A stretch of 29,723 nucleotides of DNA from Firmicutes bacterium UBA3572 (GCA_002375985.1 DFNH01000023.1:1-29723), one strand, 5' to 3'. Numbered from the stretch's first letter, positions 16,193 through 24,222 are shown. The notes: generated from the letters alone by a model not told the origin. Numbers and translations are program-made.

Positions 16193-17641
16193 ATGATTAC
16201 CCGCAATGTTGACAATAATATCCGCCCTGATCCGGATCAGGAACTGGCGGACATCGCCGATTATGTCGTCGATTACCAGATTGACAGCAAAGAGGCTTTT
16301 GAGACCGCCCGCTACTGCTTGATGGATTCCTTGGGTTGTGCCGTGCTGGCCTTGCGTTTTCCCGAGTGCGCCAAGCACTTGGGGCCGGTTGTTCCCGGCA
16401 CGGTGGTGCCGCATGGCTCCCGCGTGCCTGGAACCCAGTTTGAACTGGATCCGGTTAAGGCGGCTTTCGATATCGGTACGCTGGTGCGTTGGCTGGATTT
16501 CAACGACACCTGGTTGGCGGCCGAATGGGGACATCCCTCCGACAATTTGGGGGCGATTTTGGCCCTGGCAGACCACCTCAGTCGCCGGCGTGTTGCCGAA
16601 GGCAGCCCGCCTTTGGTCATGCGCGACGTGCTGCACTGCATGATCAAGGCCCACGAGATTCAGGGTGTACTGGCGCTGGAGAACAGTTTCAACCGTGTCG
16701 GCCTGGATCACGTGGTACTGGTTAAGGTGTCTTCTACGGCCGTGGCCGCTTACCTGTTGGGGGGCACCAAGGAAGAAATTATTAACGCCCTGTCCCATGC
16801 TTGGGTGGACGGGCATAGTTTGCGCACTTACCGCCATGCGCCCAATACAGGTTCGCGCAAGTCCTGGGCTGCCGGTGATGCCAGTAGCCGCGGTGTGCGG
16901 TTGGCCATGATGGCCTTAAAAGGAGAGATGGGACTGCCCAGCGTGCTGAGCGCCCCAAAGTGGGGTTTTTACGATGTTTTATTCCAAGGCAAAAAGCTTA
17001 AACGCCAACGCCCCTATGGATCGTATGTTATGGAGAACATCCTGTTTAAGGCCTCCTTCCCGGCCGAGTTTCATGCGCAAACCGCAGTAGAGTGTGCTAT
17101 CAAGCTCCACGATCAGGTCAAAGAGCGCTTGGAGGAAATCGAAAAAATCACCTTGTTTACCCAAGAACCTGCCATTCGCATTATCAGCAAGACCGGCCCC
17201 CTGTACAACCCGGCAGACCGTGATCACTGCTTGCAGTACATGGTGGCCATTGGCCTGATTTTTGGGGAATTAACCGCGGAGCACTACGAAGATTCCGTGG
17301 CGGCTGACCCCCGCATTGACGCCTTGCGCGACAAAATGGAGGTGGTGGAAGACAAGCGTTACAGCCGTGAATACTACGATCCCGATAAACGTTCTATCGC
17401 TAATGCCGTGCAGATACACTTTTCCGATGGCAGTAGCAGTGAAAAGGTGGAGGTGGAATACCCCATCGGCCACCGCCGCCGCCGGGCGGAGGGTTTCCCG
17501 GCGGTGGAAGCCAAATTCAAGGATTGCCTGGCTACCCGTTTCCCGCCCAAACAGGTAGAGGCTATAATGACCTTGTGTTTGGACCAAGAACGCCTGGAAA
17601 AGACGGCAGTTAATGATTTTATGGGAATGTTTGTTATCTGA
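16193..17641 (+). CDS. prpD: 2-methylcitrate dehydratase
   Basis: The 482-residue MmgE/PrpD family protein dehydrates 2-methylcitrate to 2-methyl-cis-aconitate. Family markers include RYCLMDSLGCAVLAL (about 41-55), the RWLDFNDTWLAAEWGHPSDN region (about 101-120), KAHEIQG, and SRKSWAAGDASSRGV. Its length matches PrpD proper (about 480) rather than shorter MmgE/IDS-epimerase paralogues. GGGGGGAGG precedes ATG 16193. No acnD/prpF pair is present, which agrees with a PrpD-type route plus a general aconitase for the hydration step. It is the last gene of the operon. Confidence 0.93.
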   Translation: MITRNVDNNIRPDPDQELADIADYVVDYQIDSKEAFETARYCLMDSLGCAVLALRFPECAKHLGPVVPGTVVPHGSRVPGTQFELDPVKAAFDIGTLVRWLDFNDTWLAAEWGHPSDNLGAILALADHLSRRRVAEGSPPLVMRDVLHCMIKAHEIQGVLALENSFNRVGLDHVVLVKVSSTAVAAYLLGGTKEEIINALSHAWVDGHSLRTYRHAPNTGSRKSWAAGDASSRGVRLAMMALKGEMGLPSVLSAPKWGFYDVLFQGKKLKRQRPYGSYVMENILFKASFPAEFHAQTAVECAIKLHDQVKERLEEIEKITLFTQEPAIRIISKTGPLYNPADRDHCLQYMVAIGLIFGELTAEHYEDSVAADPRIDALRDKMEVVEDKRYSREYYDPDKRSIANAVQIHFSDGSSSEKVEVEYPIGHRRRRAEGFPAVEAKFKDCLATRFPPKQVEAIMTLCLDQERLEKTAVNDFMGMFVI

Positions 17642-17720
17642 GAGGGCATGCCGCAAAAAAGCTTGTGCTTAGGGCTGGCTGCCGTTGCGGCACCGCCGGG
17701 AGGAGAGGAGGTGCTTACCT

Positions 17721-17999
17721 TTGTCCGAGGTGAGGGCGCTGGTTACCATAACCGGTAAGGTGCAAGGCGTGTATTTTCGTTGGACTACCCAGGAAGAAGC
17801 CCGCAAGCGCGGGGTCAAGGGGTGGGTCAGAAACTGCCCCGACGGATCGGTACAAGCTGAGTTTGAAGGCGATCGGAAAGCAGTTGAGGAACTGATCAGT
17901 TGGTGCCACCAGGGGCCGCCGGAAGCGCGGGTGCGCGCCGTCCAGGTCCGCTGGGATACTCCTACGGGCACTTATACCGACTTCACCGTGCGCTACTGA
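17721..17999 (+). CDS. acyP: Acylphosphatase
   Basis: The 92-residue protein has the two acylphosphatase signatures: GKVQGVYFRW with catalytic R20, and GWVRNCPDGSVQAEFEG with catalytic N38. It hydrolyses carboxyl-phosphate bonds of small acyl phosphates in the cytoplasm. AGGAGG at 17706-17711 lies nine bases before TTG 17721, and this start gives exactly the family length; earlier in-frame codons would add an atypical extension. It follows the prp operon by 79 bases and may be read from it. I see no strong terminator between them. Confidence 0.93.
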   Translation: MSEVRALVTITGKVQGVYFRWTTQEEARKRGVKGWVRNCPDGSVQAEFEGDRKAVEELISWCHQGPPEARVRAVQVRWDTPTGTYTDFTVRY

Positions 18000-18031
18000 A
18001 CAGAAAACTTTATGAGGGAGTTTGCTCGCGT

Positions 18032-18193
18032 ATGCGGTCGAATTTGACGTTTGGGCGGAGGGTGTTACGGATCATCATCGGTATCGCCTTGCTGAGCCTG
18101 GTGACTTTGGCCTTCGTAGGGCCGCGCACGCCGTTGGCCTGGATGGGGCTTGTCGGTCTGGTGCCGTTGGTGGTTGGGTTGACCGGGTACTGA
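18032..18193 (+). CDS. DUF2892 (YgaP-type) small membrane protein, ending at the conserved Cys position
   Basis: The 53-residue product starts NLTFGRRVLRIIIGIALL and ends PLAWMGLVGLVPLVVGLTGY. This matches the DUF2892/YgaP transmembrane family (NvgxxDRxxRiixGxal ... GlxxLxtGlxGyCPLY). It has two hydrophobic helices. Family members continue after GY with CP, but here a TGA (18191-18193) stands exactly where the Cys codon is expected and is followed by CCG (Pro). The protein is therefore truncated by about 7-10 residues unless the TGA is read through. ATG 18032 has no strong ribosome site. Confidence 0.65.
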   Translation: MRSNLTFGRRVLRIIIGIALLSLVTLAFVGPRTPLAWMGLVGLVPLVVGLTGY

Positions 18194-18300
18194 CCGGCCT
18201 GCCGTGAAAAGAGGCCGCGTGACGGTCTCGTCGGTAGGGAGCCTGCCGGAGGTGTTGGCAAGGGCTGACCGGCCTGTCATGAAGGGAGGCCGCGTGGCGG
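18191..18300 (+). repeat. Direct repeat of a 35-bp hairpin unit, 75-bp period
   Basis: Units at 18191-18225 and 18266-18300 share 30 of 35 bases and both begin TGACCGGCCTG. Each can form the stem CGGCCT/AGGCCG with an 11-nt loop. Four of the five differences fall in the loop and none in the stem. The 75-base spacing keeps both TGA codons in the frame of the DUF2892 gene. Confidence 0.6.
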
Positions 18301-18370
18301 CTCGTGAATGTCGGCTCCGTAGTTTTAGTAAAGGTTGCGGTGGCGAGCGCAATTGCGGGAGAGAGGGCCT

Positions 18371-18772
18371 GTGTCCACTCTGGTATTCGTTTACGGCACC
18401 CTGATGCGTGGCGGGTGTAATCATGGATTTCTCCGAACCGCACGCTTTCTTGGCCCCGCACGGGTTAAGCACGTCGGGCTTTACCAGGTGTCCCCCGCTT
18501 TTCCCGGGGCGGTCCGGGAGCAGAACAGTGTAGTGCGTGGCGAGTTGTACCAGATAGACGAACCCACTCTGGCCGCTTTGGACCGGTTGGAGGATGAGGG
18601 TTACCTGTACAAAAGGGAAATGCTTGAAGTAGTTATGGAGGAAACCGGAGTGTTGGTCAAGGCTTGGGTGTACCTTTGGCGGCACGGTGTGTCGCCCGAA
18701 ACGGCGGTCCCCTTGGAAGAACAGCCTTGGTGCCACCGGAGCAGGCAGGAAAACCGCAAAGTGGATGACTGA
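18371..18772 (+). CDS. Gamma-glutamylcyclotransferase (AIG2/GGCT)-family protein
   Basis: The 133-residue protein starts with the family's nucleotide/amine-pocket motif FVYGTLMRGG (Y8-G9-T10-L11). It retains the catalytic acid in LDRLEDEGYLYKRE (E74). The family includes gamma-glutamylcyclotransferases and gamma-glutamylamine cyclotransferases; the substrate cannot be fixed here. GTG 18371 gives a start at the normal position; the frame upstream of it is unlike the family. The C-terminal 15 residues are polar and variable. It probably belongs to the plus-strand run of small genes. Confidence 0.85.
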   Translation: MSTLVFVYGTLMRGGCNHGFLRTARFLGPARVKHVGLYQVSPAFPGAVREQNSVVRGELYQIDEPTLAALDRLEDEGYLYKREMLEVVMEETGVLVKAWVYLWRHGVSPETAVPLEEQPWCHRSRQENRKVDD

Positions 18773-18856
18773 AAAAGGCGGGAATGAGCATCCGCGGAAG
18801 GAATGGTGGGAGCTGCCGCCGAAGTTTTAGGGGTAAAAAACAAAGGTGGGAAAAGC

Positions 18857-20275
18857 TTGACCAAACTTTTTGACTTTGAGCGCAACCAGCCGTGTCCCTG
18901 CGGCAGCGGGAAAAAGTTTAAGCGGTGTTGCCAGTCCGAAGTGGACGGGCTTTATCGTTTTTGGCGGCAGTGGGAAGGTGGGTGGCTCACTCCGGCTTTT
19001 GCCAAGGCGCTGGCGGCGTGTGGCGGACTGCAGCCCCATGAGGATGCGGAAGAGGTTTTGCCGGAAAGAGCGGCGCTGGAGGCGGCGTTGCGCCGCATCC
19101 GCGAGGCGCTGGCCGGGGACGACGCCGGCGCCGAAAATGCCCTTGCCGAAAACGGGGTGGCGTTTGACCGTCTTTTGCAGGATGATGAGTATTTCCGGCA
19201 CCTGCGCCTTGGCGCCCAGGACGTGGATGATTTGCTCAAGAGGCTGGACGCGGCGGTGCCGGAATCCGAAACCGCCGACCAGGACCGGGCGGCGCGGCTG
19301 AGTGACGTCATTTCCTCGTGGTTGGCGGAGCACACCGGGCCGAACGACCGCCAGGTGATGATTACGAGGCTGTGGCGGGGGCTTCGCCGCCGGCAGTACG
19401 CGCCCGAGGATCTGGCGGCGCTTCTCCTGGCGCTTTACCTGGAAATAGAAGGTTTCCCGGCGCATGATAGTCCGTTTTGGTTTATCGTGGCCCGGCTTTC
19501 GGTGGCCGAAACGTTGCGGGCGCACGAAGAATTAAACCGTCTGGCGGCCGAAATGCGCACGGCAGAACCGGGGGACGATTCCGCCGCGAAGGAGTTTATG
19601 GCCCTGGTGGAGCGCTACCCGTCTCTGGCGCAGCGTCTTTCCCAGGGCGTGTGGGAGGCCGCCGCCCCGGTACTGAGCATGCTGGTCAAGGGCGAAATCC
19701 CCTTATCAGTGCCCGCCTACACCGTTTTTGACGGGCTCTGGTGTTCTCTGTTCCAGGTGGCGGGCGTAACCGGGCTGGACGCTATGCCGGCAAAGTCGGG
19801 GAAAGAGCTTTGCGCCGCGCTGGCGTCCCGGTTGGATAAGAAGGCCGGTGATCAGGAGTGGTGGTGGTTGCTGGCCGAGAGCGCCTGGGACCGGGATTAC
19901 GCCTTGTTCACGCCCGCGTTCTGTGCGGTGCTCGACGCGTGGCTGGAAGGCCCGGGCCGGGAGTATGCGGAGGCGGACCGGCAGGCGGTGGATAACTTCC
20001 GGGGCTTTTTCGGTGATTTGATGCTGCCGGACACCGCCAAGATCCACCTGATGGTTTACATTTTGGCCCTGGGGGAAGTGCTCCGCCGGCAGGAGGCCGC
20101 CCTGCCCGTGCCCGGCGAGCAGGACGTGCCGGATCTGACCTTTGCGGCCTGCTTCACCCTTCCGGGCCTGGAGCGCTACGCCGCCTACCTCGAGGAGAAG
20201 GGGCAGACGACTGCTGCGGCACACGTCCGGGCCGTCGGGGAGCGCTATGGGGCCGCGACCGGCGCGGCGGAATAG
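18857..20275 (+). CDS. SEC-C metal-binding domain protein, otherwise hypothetical
   Basis: The N-terminus carries a textbook SEC-C zinc-binding motif, NQPCPCGSGKKFKRCC (C13, C15, C24, C25), as found at the end of SecA and in many uncharacterised proteins. The remaining roughly 440 residues are helical, acidic and Ala/Leu-rich with no recognised catalytic motif. AAAGGTGG seven bases before TTG 18857 supports this start (472 aa); the ATG at 18803 has its GGAAGG too close. Known SEC-C proteins are often linked to protein export or ribosome contacts, but the role here is unknown. It is not truncated. Confidence 0.75.
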   Translation: MTKLFDFERNQPCPCGSGKKFKRCCQSEVDGLYRFWRQWEGGWLTPAFAKALAACGGLQPHEDAEEVLPERAALEAALRRIREALAGDDAGAENALAENGVAFDRLLQDDEYFRHLRLGAQDVDDLLKRLDAAVPESETADQDRAARLSDVISSWLAEHTGPNDRQVMITRLWRGLRRRQYAPEDLAALLLALYLEIEGFPAHDSPFWFIVARLSVAETLRAHEELNRLAAEMRTAEPGDDSAAKEFMALVERYPSLAQRLSQGVWEAAAPVLSMLVKGEIPLSVPAYTVFDGLWCSLFQVAGVTGLDAMPAKSGKELCAALASRLDKKAGDQEWWWLLAESAWDRDYALFTPAFCAVLDAWLEGPGREYAEADRQAVDNFRGFFGDLMLPDTAKIHLMVYILALGEVLRRQEAALPVPGEQDVPDLTFAACFTLPGLERYAAYLEEKGQTTAAAHVRAVGERYGAATGAAE

Positions 20276-20368
20276 AGCAGCCGGGCCCGTGCCTGAGCGG
20301 GGGCTTTTCTCATGGGCGCCGCATAGGCTACAATGGGATTCAAAGGGGCCAAAGGAGTGTATGCGCCC

Positions 20369-21562
20369 GTGCGGATTATCGTATACACCGGCAAGGGCGG
20401 CGTAGGCAAGACCAGTGTGGCGGCGGCCACCGCCCTGCGGGCGGCCGAACTGGGCTACCGTACCATTGTGTTGTCCACCGATGCGGCGCACAGTCTGGGC
20501 GATTCTTTTGACCGGCCCATTGGTCCGGAGCCGGTGGCGGTGGCGCCCAACCTCTGGGCCCAGGAGGTTGATTCGCTGCGCCAACTCGAGCGCAACTGGG
20601 GCAAGATCAGGGATTATCTTGCCGCCCTATTCCGCAGTAAACAGATGAACGAGACTTTGAGCGAGATCTCGGTGGATGAGTTGGTCGTTTTCCCCGGGCT
20701 GGAAGAACTATTCTGCCTGCTGGAGATTAAACGGCACTACGAGGAAGGAAAGTACGACGTCATCGTCATGGACTGCGCGCCGACCGGGGAGACCCTGCGG
20801 TTGTTGAGCTACCCGGATTTGGCCCGGTGGTGGTTGGAGCGGATCTTTCCGGTGCAGCGGGCCGTGCTGAAGGTGGTCCGGCCAGTGGCCCAGCCGCTGG
20901 TAAGCGTGCCGCTGCCGACGGTGGACGTGTTGGATACGGCGGCCGCCTTCATTCGGGAACTGGAAAAAATGCACGCTTTGCTGACCGACGCCACAAAAAG
21001 CAGTCTGCGCCTGGTCGTGAACGCGGAAAAGATGGTCATCAAGGAGGCCTGTCGCAGTTTCACCTACTTCAACCTGTTCGGTTTTCCCACCGACGGGGTT
21101 GTCATCAACCGCCTGCTGCCCGAGGGGGTGCGAGACGATTATTTCCGGGGCTGGAAGGATTTGCAGGAAAAGTACGTAACGGTCATTGAGGAGAGTTTTT
21201 ATCCCCTGCCGGTTTTCCGGGCTCCCCTCTTCGACCACGAGGTGGTGGGGTTGACCGCCTTGCGACAATTGGCCCGGGCCTGCTTCGGCGCGGAGGACCC
21301 GGCCCGACTTTTCTACCGGGGCTTTTCCCAGGCGATCGAAAAGGACGGGCAGGGCTACCTGCTTTCCATCAGGCTGCCTTTCGTCGAAAAGGGCGCCGTT
21401 TCCCTGGCGCAACGTGGTGATGAACTGCAGATTCAGGTGGGGGGACTCAAGCGGAACGTATTGCTGCCGCGGGCGCTGGTCGGCCGGAAAGCCACGAGCG
21501 CCGGGCTGGAGGACGGCGTACTGAAAATCCGGTTTGGAGGTGAGATTCACGGTGCACCATGA
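20369..21562 (+). CDS. ArsA/Get3-family ATPase with C-terminal HSP20-like domain
   Basis: The 397-residue protein has a deviant Walker A typical of ArsA/Get3, YTGKGGVGKTS (residues 6-16, two lysines). A switch motif STDAAHSLGD follows, and DCAPTGETLRLL starts at D135. Residues from about 325 form an alpha-crystallin-like (ArsA_HSP20) domain: YLLSIRLPFVEKGAV, then ending VLKIRFGG. Only one ATPase half is present, unlike plasmid ArsA. No arsenite pump, ArsR or metal-binding cysteine triad is nearby, so arsenic resistance is unlikely and a chaperone or targeting role is more plausible. GTG 20369 is chosen at the start of the first beta strand; upstream GTG codons are possible. Confidence 0.85.
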   Translation: MRIIVYTGKGGVGKTSVAAATALRAAELGYRTIVLSTDAAHSLGDSFDRPIGPEPVAVAPNLWAQEVDSLRQLERNWGKIRDYLAALFRSKQMNETLSEISVDELVVFPGLEELFCLLEIKRHYEEGKYDVIVMDCAPTGETLRLLSYPDLARWWLERIFPVQRAVLKVVRPVAQPLVSVPLPTVDVLDTAAAFIRELEKMHALLTDATKSSLRLVVNAEKMVIKEACRSFTYFNLFGFPTDGVVINRLLPEGVRDDYFRGWKDLQEKYVTVIEESFYPLPVFRAPLFDHEVVGLTALRQLARACFGAEDPARLFYRGFSQAIEKDGQGYLLSIRLPFVEKGAVSLAQRGDELQIQVGGLKRNVLLPRALVGRKATSAGLEDGVLKIRFGGEIHGAP

Positions 21563-21851
21563 ACAGGAAAGGGTAGACGCGGGAAGAGATCGGGCCACCG
21601 GTTATGCGGAAACGGGAAGCCCGGCGGGAAAGACAGGATCCGCTTGCGCGGCCTGTCCGGCGGGGCGGCTTTTGTTGCTGCCGCGGATGATGGAAGCGGC
21701 CTTTTCGGCCGTGCTGCCGGTGCCGGTAGCGCGCCACCTGCGCAATGCCCGGCGGGAAACGTTACTGGCCGCACGCTGCCTGCTGGACCAAATGCTGGTG
21801 CGCGAACAGGAGTCTGAAGCCAAGACACGCCGGAAAATCGAGATCGAGTAG
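21552..21851 (+). CDS. Small partner protein of the ArsA-type ATPase, hypothetical
   Basis: GGAGGTGA (21537-21544) precedes GTG 21552, which overlaps the end of the ATPase gene by 11 bases, so translation is coupled. The 99-residue product has a CxxC (SACAACPAGR), then LPRMMEAAFSAVLP and a helix ARRETLLAARCLLDQML, and a charged C-terminal tail. I do not know a named family. I infer that it works with the ATPase, perhaps as a client adaptor. Confidence 0.6.
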   Translation: MHHEQERVDAGRDRATGYAETGSPAGKTGSACAACPAGRLLLLPRMMEAAFSAVLPVPVARHLRNARRETLLAARCLLDQMLVREQESEAKTRRKIEIE

Positions 21852-21906
21852 GAAATAACTGGTGCGAGCCTTGAACGCCAAGAAGCGGTAGGGGAGGGGG
21901 ATTGTC

Positions 21907-22434
21907 GTGGCGCGGACGATAAACGGTGTGCAGGTAGAGTGTGTACAGGGGGACATCACGCAGCAGGTGGGGTTCGACGCGGTGGTCAACGCGGCCAACG
22001 CCGAACTCCGGCCGGGCGGCGGGGTAGCCGGTGCCATTCACCGGGCGGCCGGACCCGGTTTGGCCGAAGAATGCCGGCCGCTGGCGCCGATCAAGCCCGG
22101 CCAGGCGGTGCTCACGAGTGCCCACAAACTGCCGAACCGCTTCGTGATCCACTGCCTGGGGCCGGTTTACGGCGTGGATAAGCCGTCCGACCGGCTGCTG
22201 GCCGACTGCTACCGGAATGCCCTGAAGCTTGCCGACCGGTACGAAATATCCTCGATCGCCTTTCCGGCCATCTCCACCGGGGCCTTCGGTTACCCGGTCA
22301 GGGAGGCGGCCGAAGTGGCCTGCCGGGCCATCGTGGAAACCATTCCGGTGCTTAAATCGGTCAAAAGGATCCGTTTTGTTTTGCGCGATGCGGAAACGGT
22401 GCGCATCCACGAAGAAGCGCTGGCGTCCGCCTGA
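21907..22434 (+). CDS. Macro-domain ADP-ribose hydrolase (O-acetyl-ADP-ribose deacetylase type)
   Basis: The 175-residue protein is one macro domain. VQGDITQ (about 13-19) is followed by AVVNAANAELRPGGGVAGAI (about 26-45), which makes the adenine and distal ribose pocket, and AFPAISTGAFGYP (about 117-129) is the phosphate loop. This MacroD/YmdB-like arrangement hydrolyses O-acetyl-ADP-ribose or ADP-ribosyl-Asp/Glu. GTG 21907 follows a GGGGAGGGGG Shine-Dalgarno. Its stop is one base from the stop of the convergent minus-strand gene. It complements the ADP-ribosylglycohydrolase at the other end of the window in general function, though no linkage is implied. Confidence 0.92.
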   Translation: MARTINGVQVECVQGDITQQVGFDAVVNAANAELRPGGGVAGAIHRAAGPGLAEECRPLAPIKPGQAVLTSAHKLPNRFVIHCLGPVYGVDKPSDRLLADCYRNALKLADRYEISSIAFPAISTGAFGYPVREAAEVACRAIVETIPVLKSVKRIRFVLRDAETVRIHEEALASA

Positions 22435-22435
22435 T

Positions 22436-24175
22436 TTACTCCTCCACCGGGCGGGGATCAACCAGCACCGTCTTTTCGTTGGTGTAGGTGACGAATCCGG
22501 GCCGGGCACCCTTCGGTTTTTGCACGTACTTGCGCAGGGTGTAGTCTACCGGCACCTTTTTCCCGTGGCGTGCCTTGCTGAACCACGCCGCCCACGCAGC
22601 GGCTTGTTCCAGGACCTCGGGCTTGACGGGCCGCCCCCCGGTGCGGATGACCACGTGTGCGCCCGGGAGATCCCGGGTGTGCAGCCACACGTCGTCCGGC
22701 TGGGCCAAGCGGAAGACCAGGTCGTTTTGCCGGTTGTTCCGGCCGATGTACACCGTTGATCCGTCAGCGGCTTTTAATTCCAGGGGCTGGGGTTTGACTC
22801 GGGCCTTGGTCTTGCCGGTCGGTCCCACGGCCGGTTTGTCGCGGAGGTACCCCGCCGCAACCAGTTCATCGCGTATCTCGTGCAGGTCGGCCGCCGTTTC
22901 GGCCAGCCGAACCGCCGTCTCCAAGGCCTCCAGGTAGGCCGCCTCCGCTTCCAGTTCCGCCAACTCCGCTTGTGCCCTTTCCGCTCCTTTCTGCAGCTTG
23001 TGGTACCGTTTGAAATAGACCTGGGCGTTATGGCTGGGGGAGAGGCGGGGGTCCATTTGGATCTCCACGGGCTCGCCGGTGTAGAAGTTTTCGAGCACCA
23101 CCCGGTCGGTGCCTTCTTTTGGCAAGCGGTAAAGGTTGGCCGTTAGAATTTCCCCGATGGTCTTAAACTTTTCGGCCTTCTTGGTGTCGGCCGCGGCCTG
23201 CCGGCAGGCGTCCAAGCGCTTTTCCAGGCGCTTGCGCCGGTGGGCGATGGCGCTCAAGAGGCTGTTCCGGGTGGTGGCTATATGCTCACTCTGGGCCCGG
23301 AAAGCAAATACGCGGTCCACCAGGGCGTTTATCCCTTCGGGAACGGAAATGCTCTCCCGGTGTGTAACCGGGACGGCCGCGAAGTCGGCGTAAACATCTG
23401 GGCCGGGAACCAGGGTGGGCACGAACCGTCCGGCGGCCACGTCTGCCAGAAGATTGCCCAGCGCCTTCCACACCAGCACCAGTTCCCGTTCGCCGCAGAA
23501 TTCCAGGGCCAAATCGAGGTTTACGCCGGCGCGGTAAACCACCTCGCGGGCGGTCAGGGGGCTCAAACCCTCGAAGGTCTGCTGCAAGGCCTTCCACACC
23601 GGGAGTTCCAGGGGTCTTTCCAGCAGCAGGGCGGCGAAACGCTCTACCGGAATTCCGACCGGATCGGCTTTTTCGCGGGGCGGTGCCAGGTAAGGCAGTC
23701 CGGGCGCCACTTCCCGGTAGCGGCTGACCGCATGCCCGTAGCGCTTGATGGCGTCCAGGATGTTCCCGGTGCCCTCGTCCACCAGGATGATGTTGCTGTG
23801 TCGGCCCATGATCTCGGTGACCACGGTCTTTTGTCCGATCTCCCCCAGTTCGTCGCGTACGCCGACCACGAGCCGCAGCACACGTTCCAGTTCGGGCTGA
23901 ACGATTGCCTCCACGCGGCCGCCTTCGAGGTGCTTGCGGCACACGCTGCAGAAGAGCGGCGGCACGGACGGATTGTTAAAGCGCCTCGTGGTCAGGTGCA
24001 CCCGGGCGTGCTGTGGGTGGGCCGAAAGCAACAGTTGGTGGCTTTGCCCCGGCGTGCGCAGTTGCAGCAGCAGAGTCATCTTGTCCGGCTGGTGTACCCG
24101 TTGGATGCGGCTGCCTACTAGCTCGCGCTCCAGTTCGCGGCGCACCGCCGCCAGGACCAAACCGTCAAAAGGCAT
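22436..24175 (-). CDS. rqcH: NFACT-family ribosome quality control factor (Rqc2/FbpA homologue)
   Basis: The 579-residue protein starts MPFDGLVLAAVRREL, the standard NFACT-N beginning, and has a central HhH and long coiled-coil region (about 370-430). The NFACT-R domain carries DVWLHTRDLPGAHVVIR near residues 500-516, with the Asp/Arg residues used for tRNA binding. Bacterial RqcH recruits Ala-tRNA to stalled 50S subunits to add alanine tails; older annotation calls it fibronectin-binding protein. Its length is normal. ATG 24175 follows a GGAGG, and an extended -10 lies about 40 bases upstream. It is convergent with the macro-domain gene. Confidence 0.92.
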   Translation of the reverse strand: MPFDGLVLAAVRRELERELVGSRIQRVHQPDKMTLLLQLRTPGQSHQLLLSAHPQHARVHLTTRRFNNPSVPPLFCSVCRKHLEGGRVEAIVQPELERVLRLVVGVRDELGEIGQKTVVTEIMGRHSNIILVDEGTGNILDAIKRYGHAVSRYREVAPGLPYLAPPREKADPVGIPVERFAALLLERPLELPVWKALQQTFEGLSPLTAREVVYRAGVNLDLALEFCGERELVLVWKALGNLLADVAAGRFVPTLVPGPDVYADFAAVPVTHRESISVPEGINALVDRVFAFRAQSEHIATTRNSLLSAIAHRRKRLEKRLDACRQAAADTKKAEKFKTIGEILTANLYRLPKEGTDRVVLENFYTGEPVEIQMDPRLSPSHNAQVYFKRYHKLQKGAERAQAELAELEAEAAYLEALETAVRLAETAADLHEIRDELVAAGYLRDKPAVGPTGKTKARVKPQPLELKAADGSTVYIGRNNRQNDLVFRLAQPDDVWLHTRDLPGAHVVIRTGGRPVKPEVLEQAAAWAAWFSKARHGKKVPVDYTLRKYVQKPKGARPGFVTYTNEKTVLVDPRPVEE

Positions 24176-24213
24176 CGTTAAACCTCCGGTGATATGGTCT
24201 TGCTCAGAATACC

Positions 24214-24222
24214 ACTATATCA
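24214..24222 (-). promoter_or_regulatory. Extended -10 promoter for rqcH
   Basis: On the minus strand this reads TGATATAGT, one mismatch from TGnTATAAT, about 40 bases upstream of the ATG at 24175. It is the same type of element seen before the ADP-ribosylglycohydrolase gene. The stretch 24,223-24,447 beyond it shows no gene. Confidence 0.45.

Noticed and set aside
18011..18027. TATGAGGGAGTTTG resembling the CRISPR repeat core
   Set aside because: Only about ten bases match, the ATTGAAAC end is missing, and no second unit occurs at repeat spacing.
20283..20318. Possible terminator after the SEC-C gene
   Set aside because: The GC-rich stretch before TTTTCTC gives only a short, bulged stem, so I do not call it.
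20369..21562. Arsenic-resistance ATPase
   Set aside because: It has one ATPase half plus an HSP20-like end, no arsenite-binding cysteine set, and no arsB, arsD or arsR nearby.
21547..22509. 320-codon minus-strand frame
   Set aside because: It is antisense to the macro-domain gene and overlaps rqcH. No motifs were seen.
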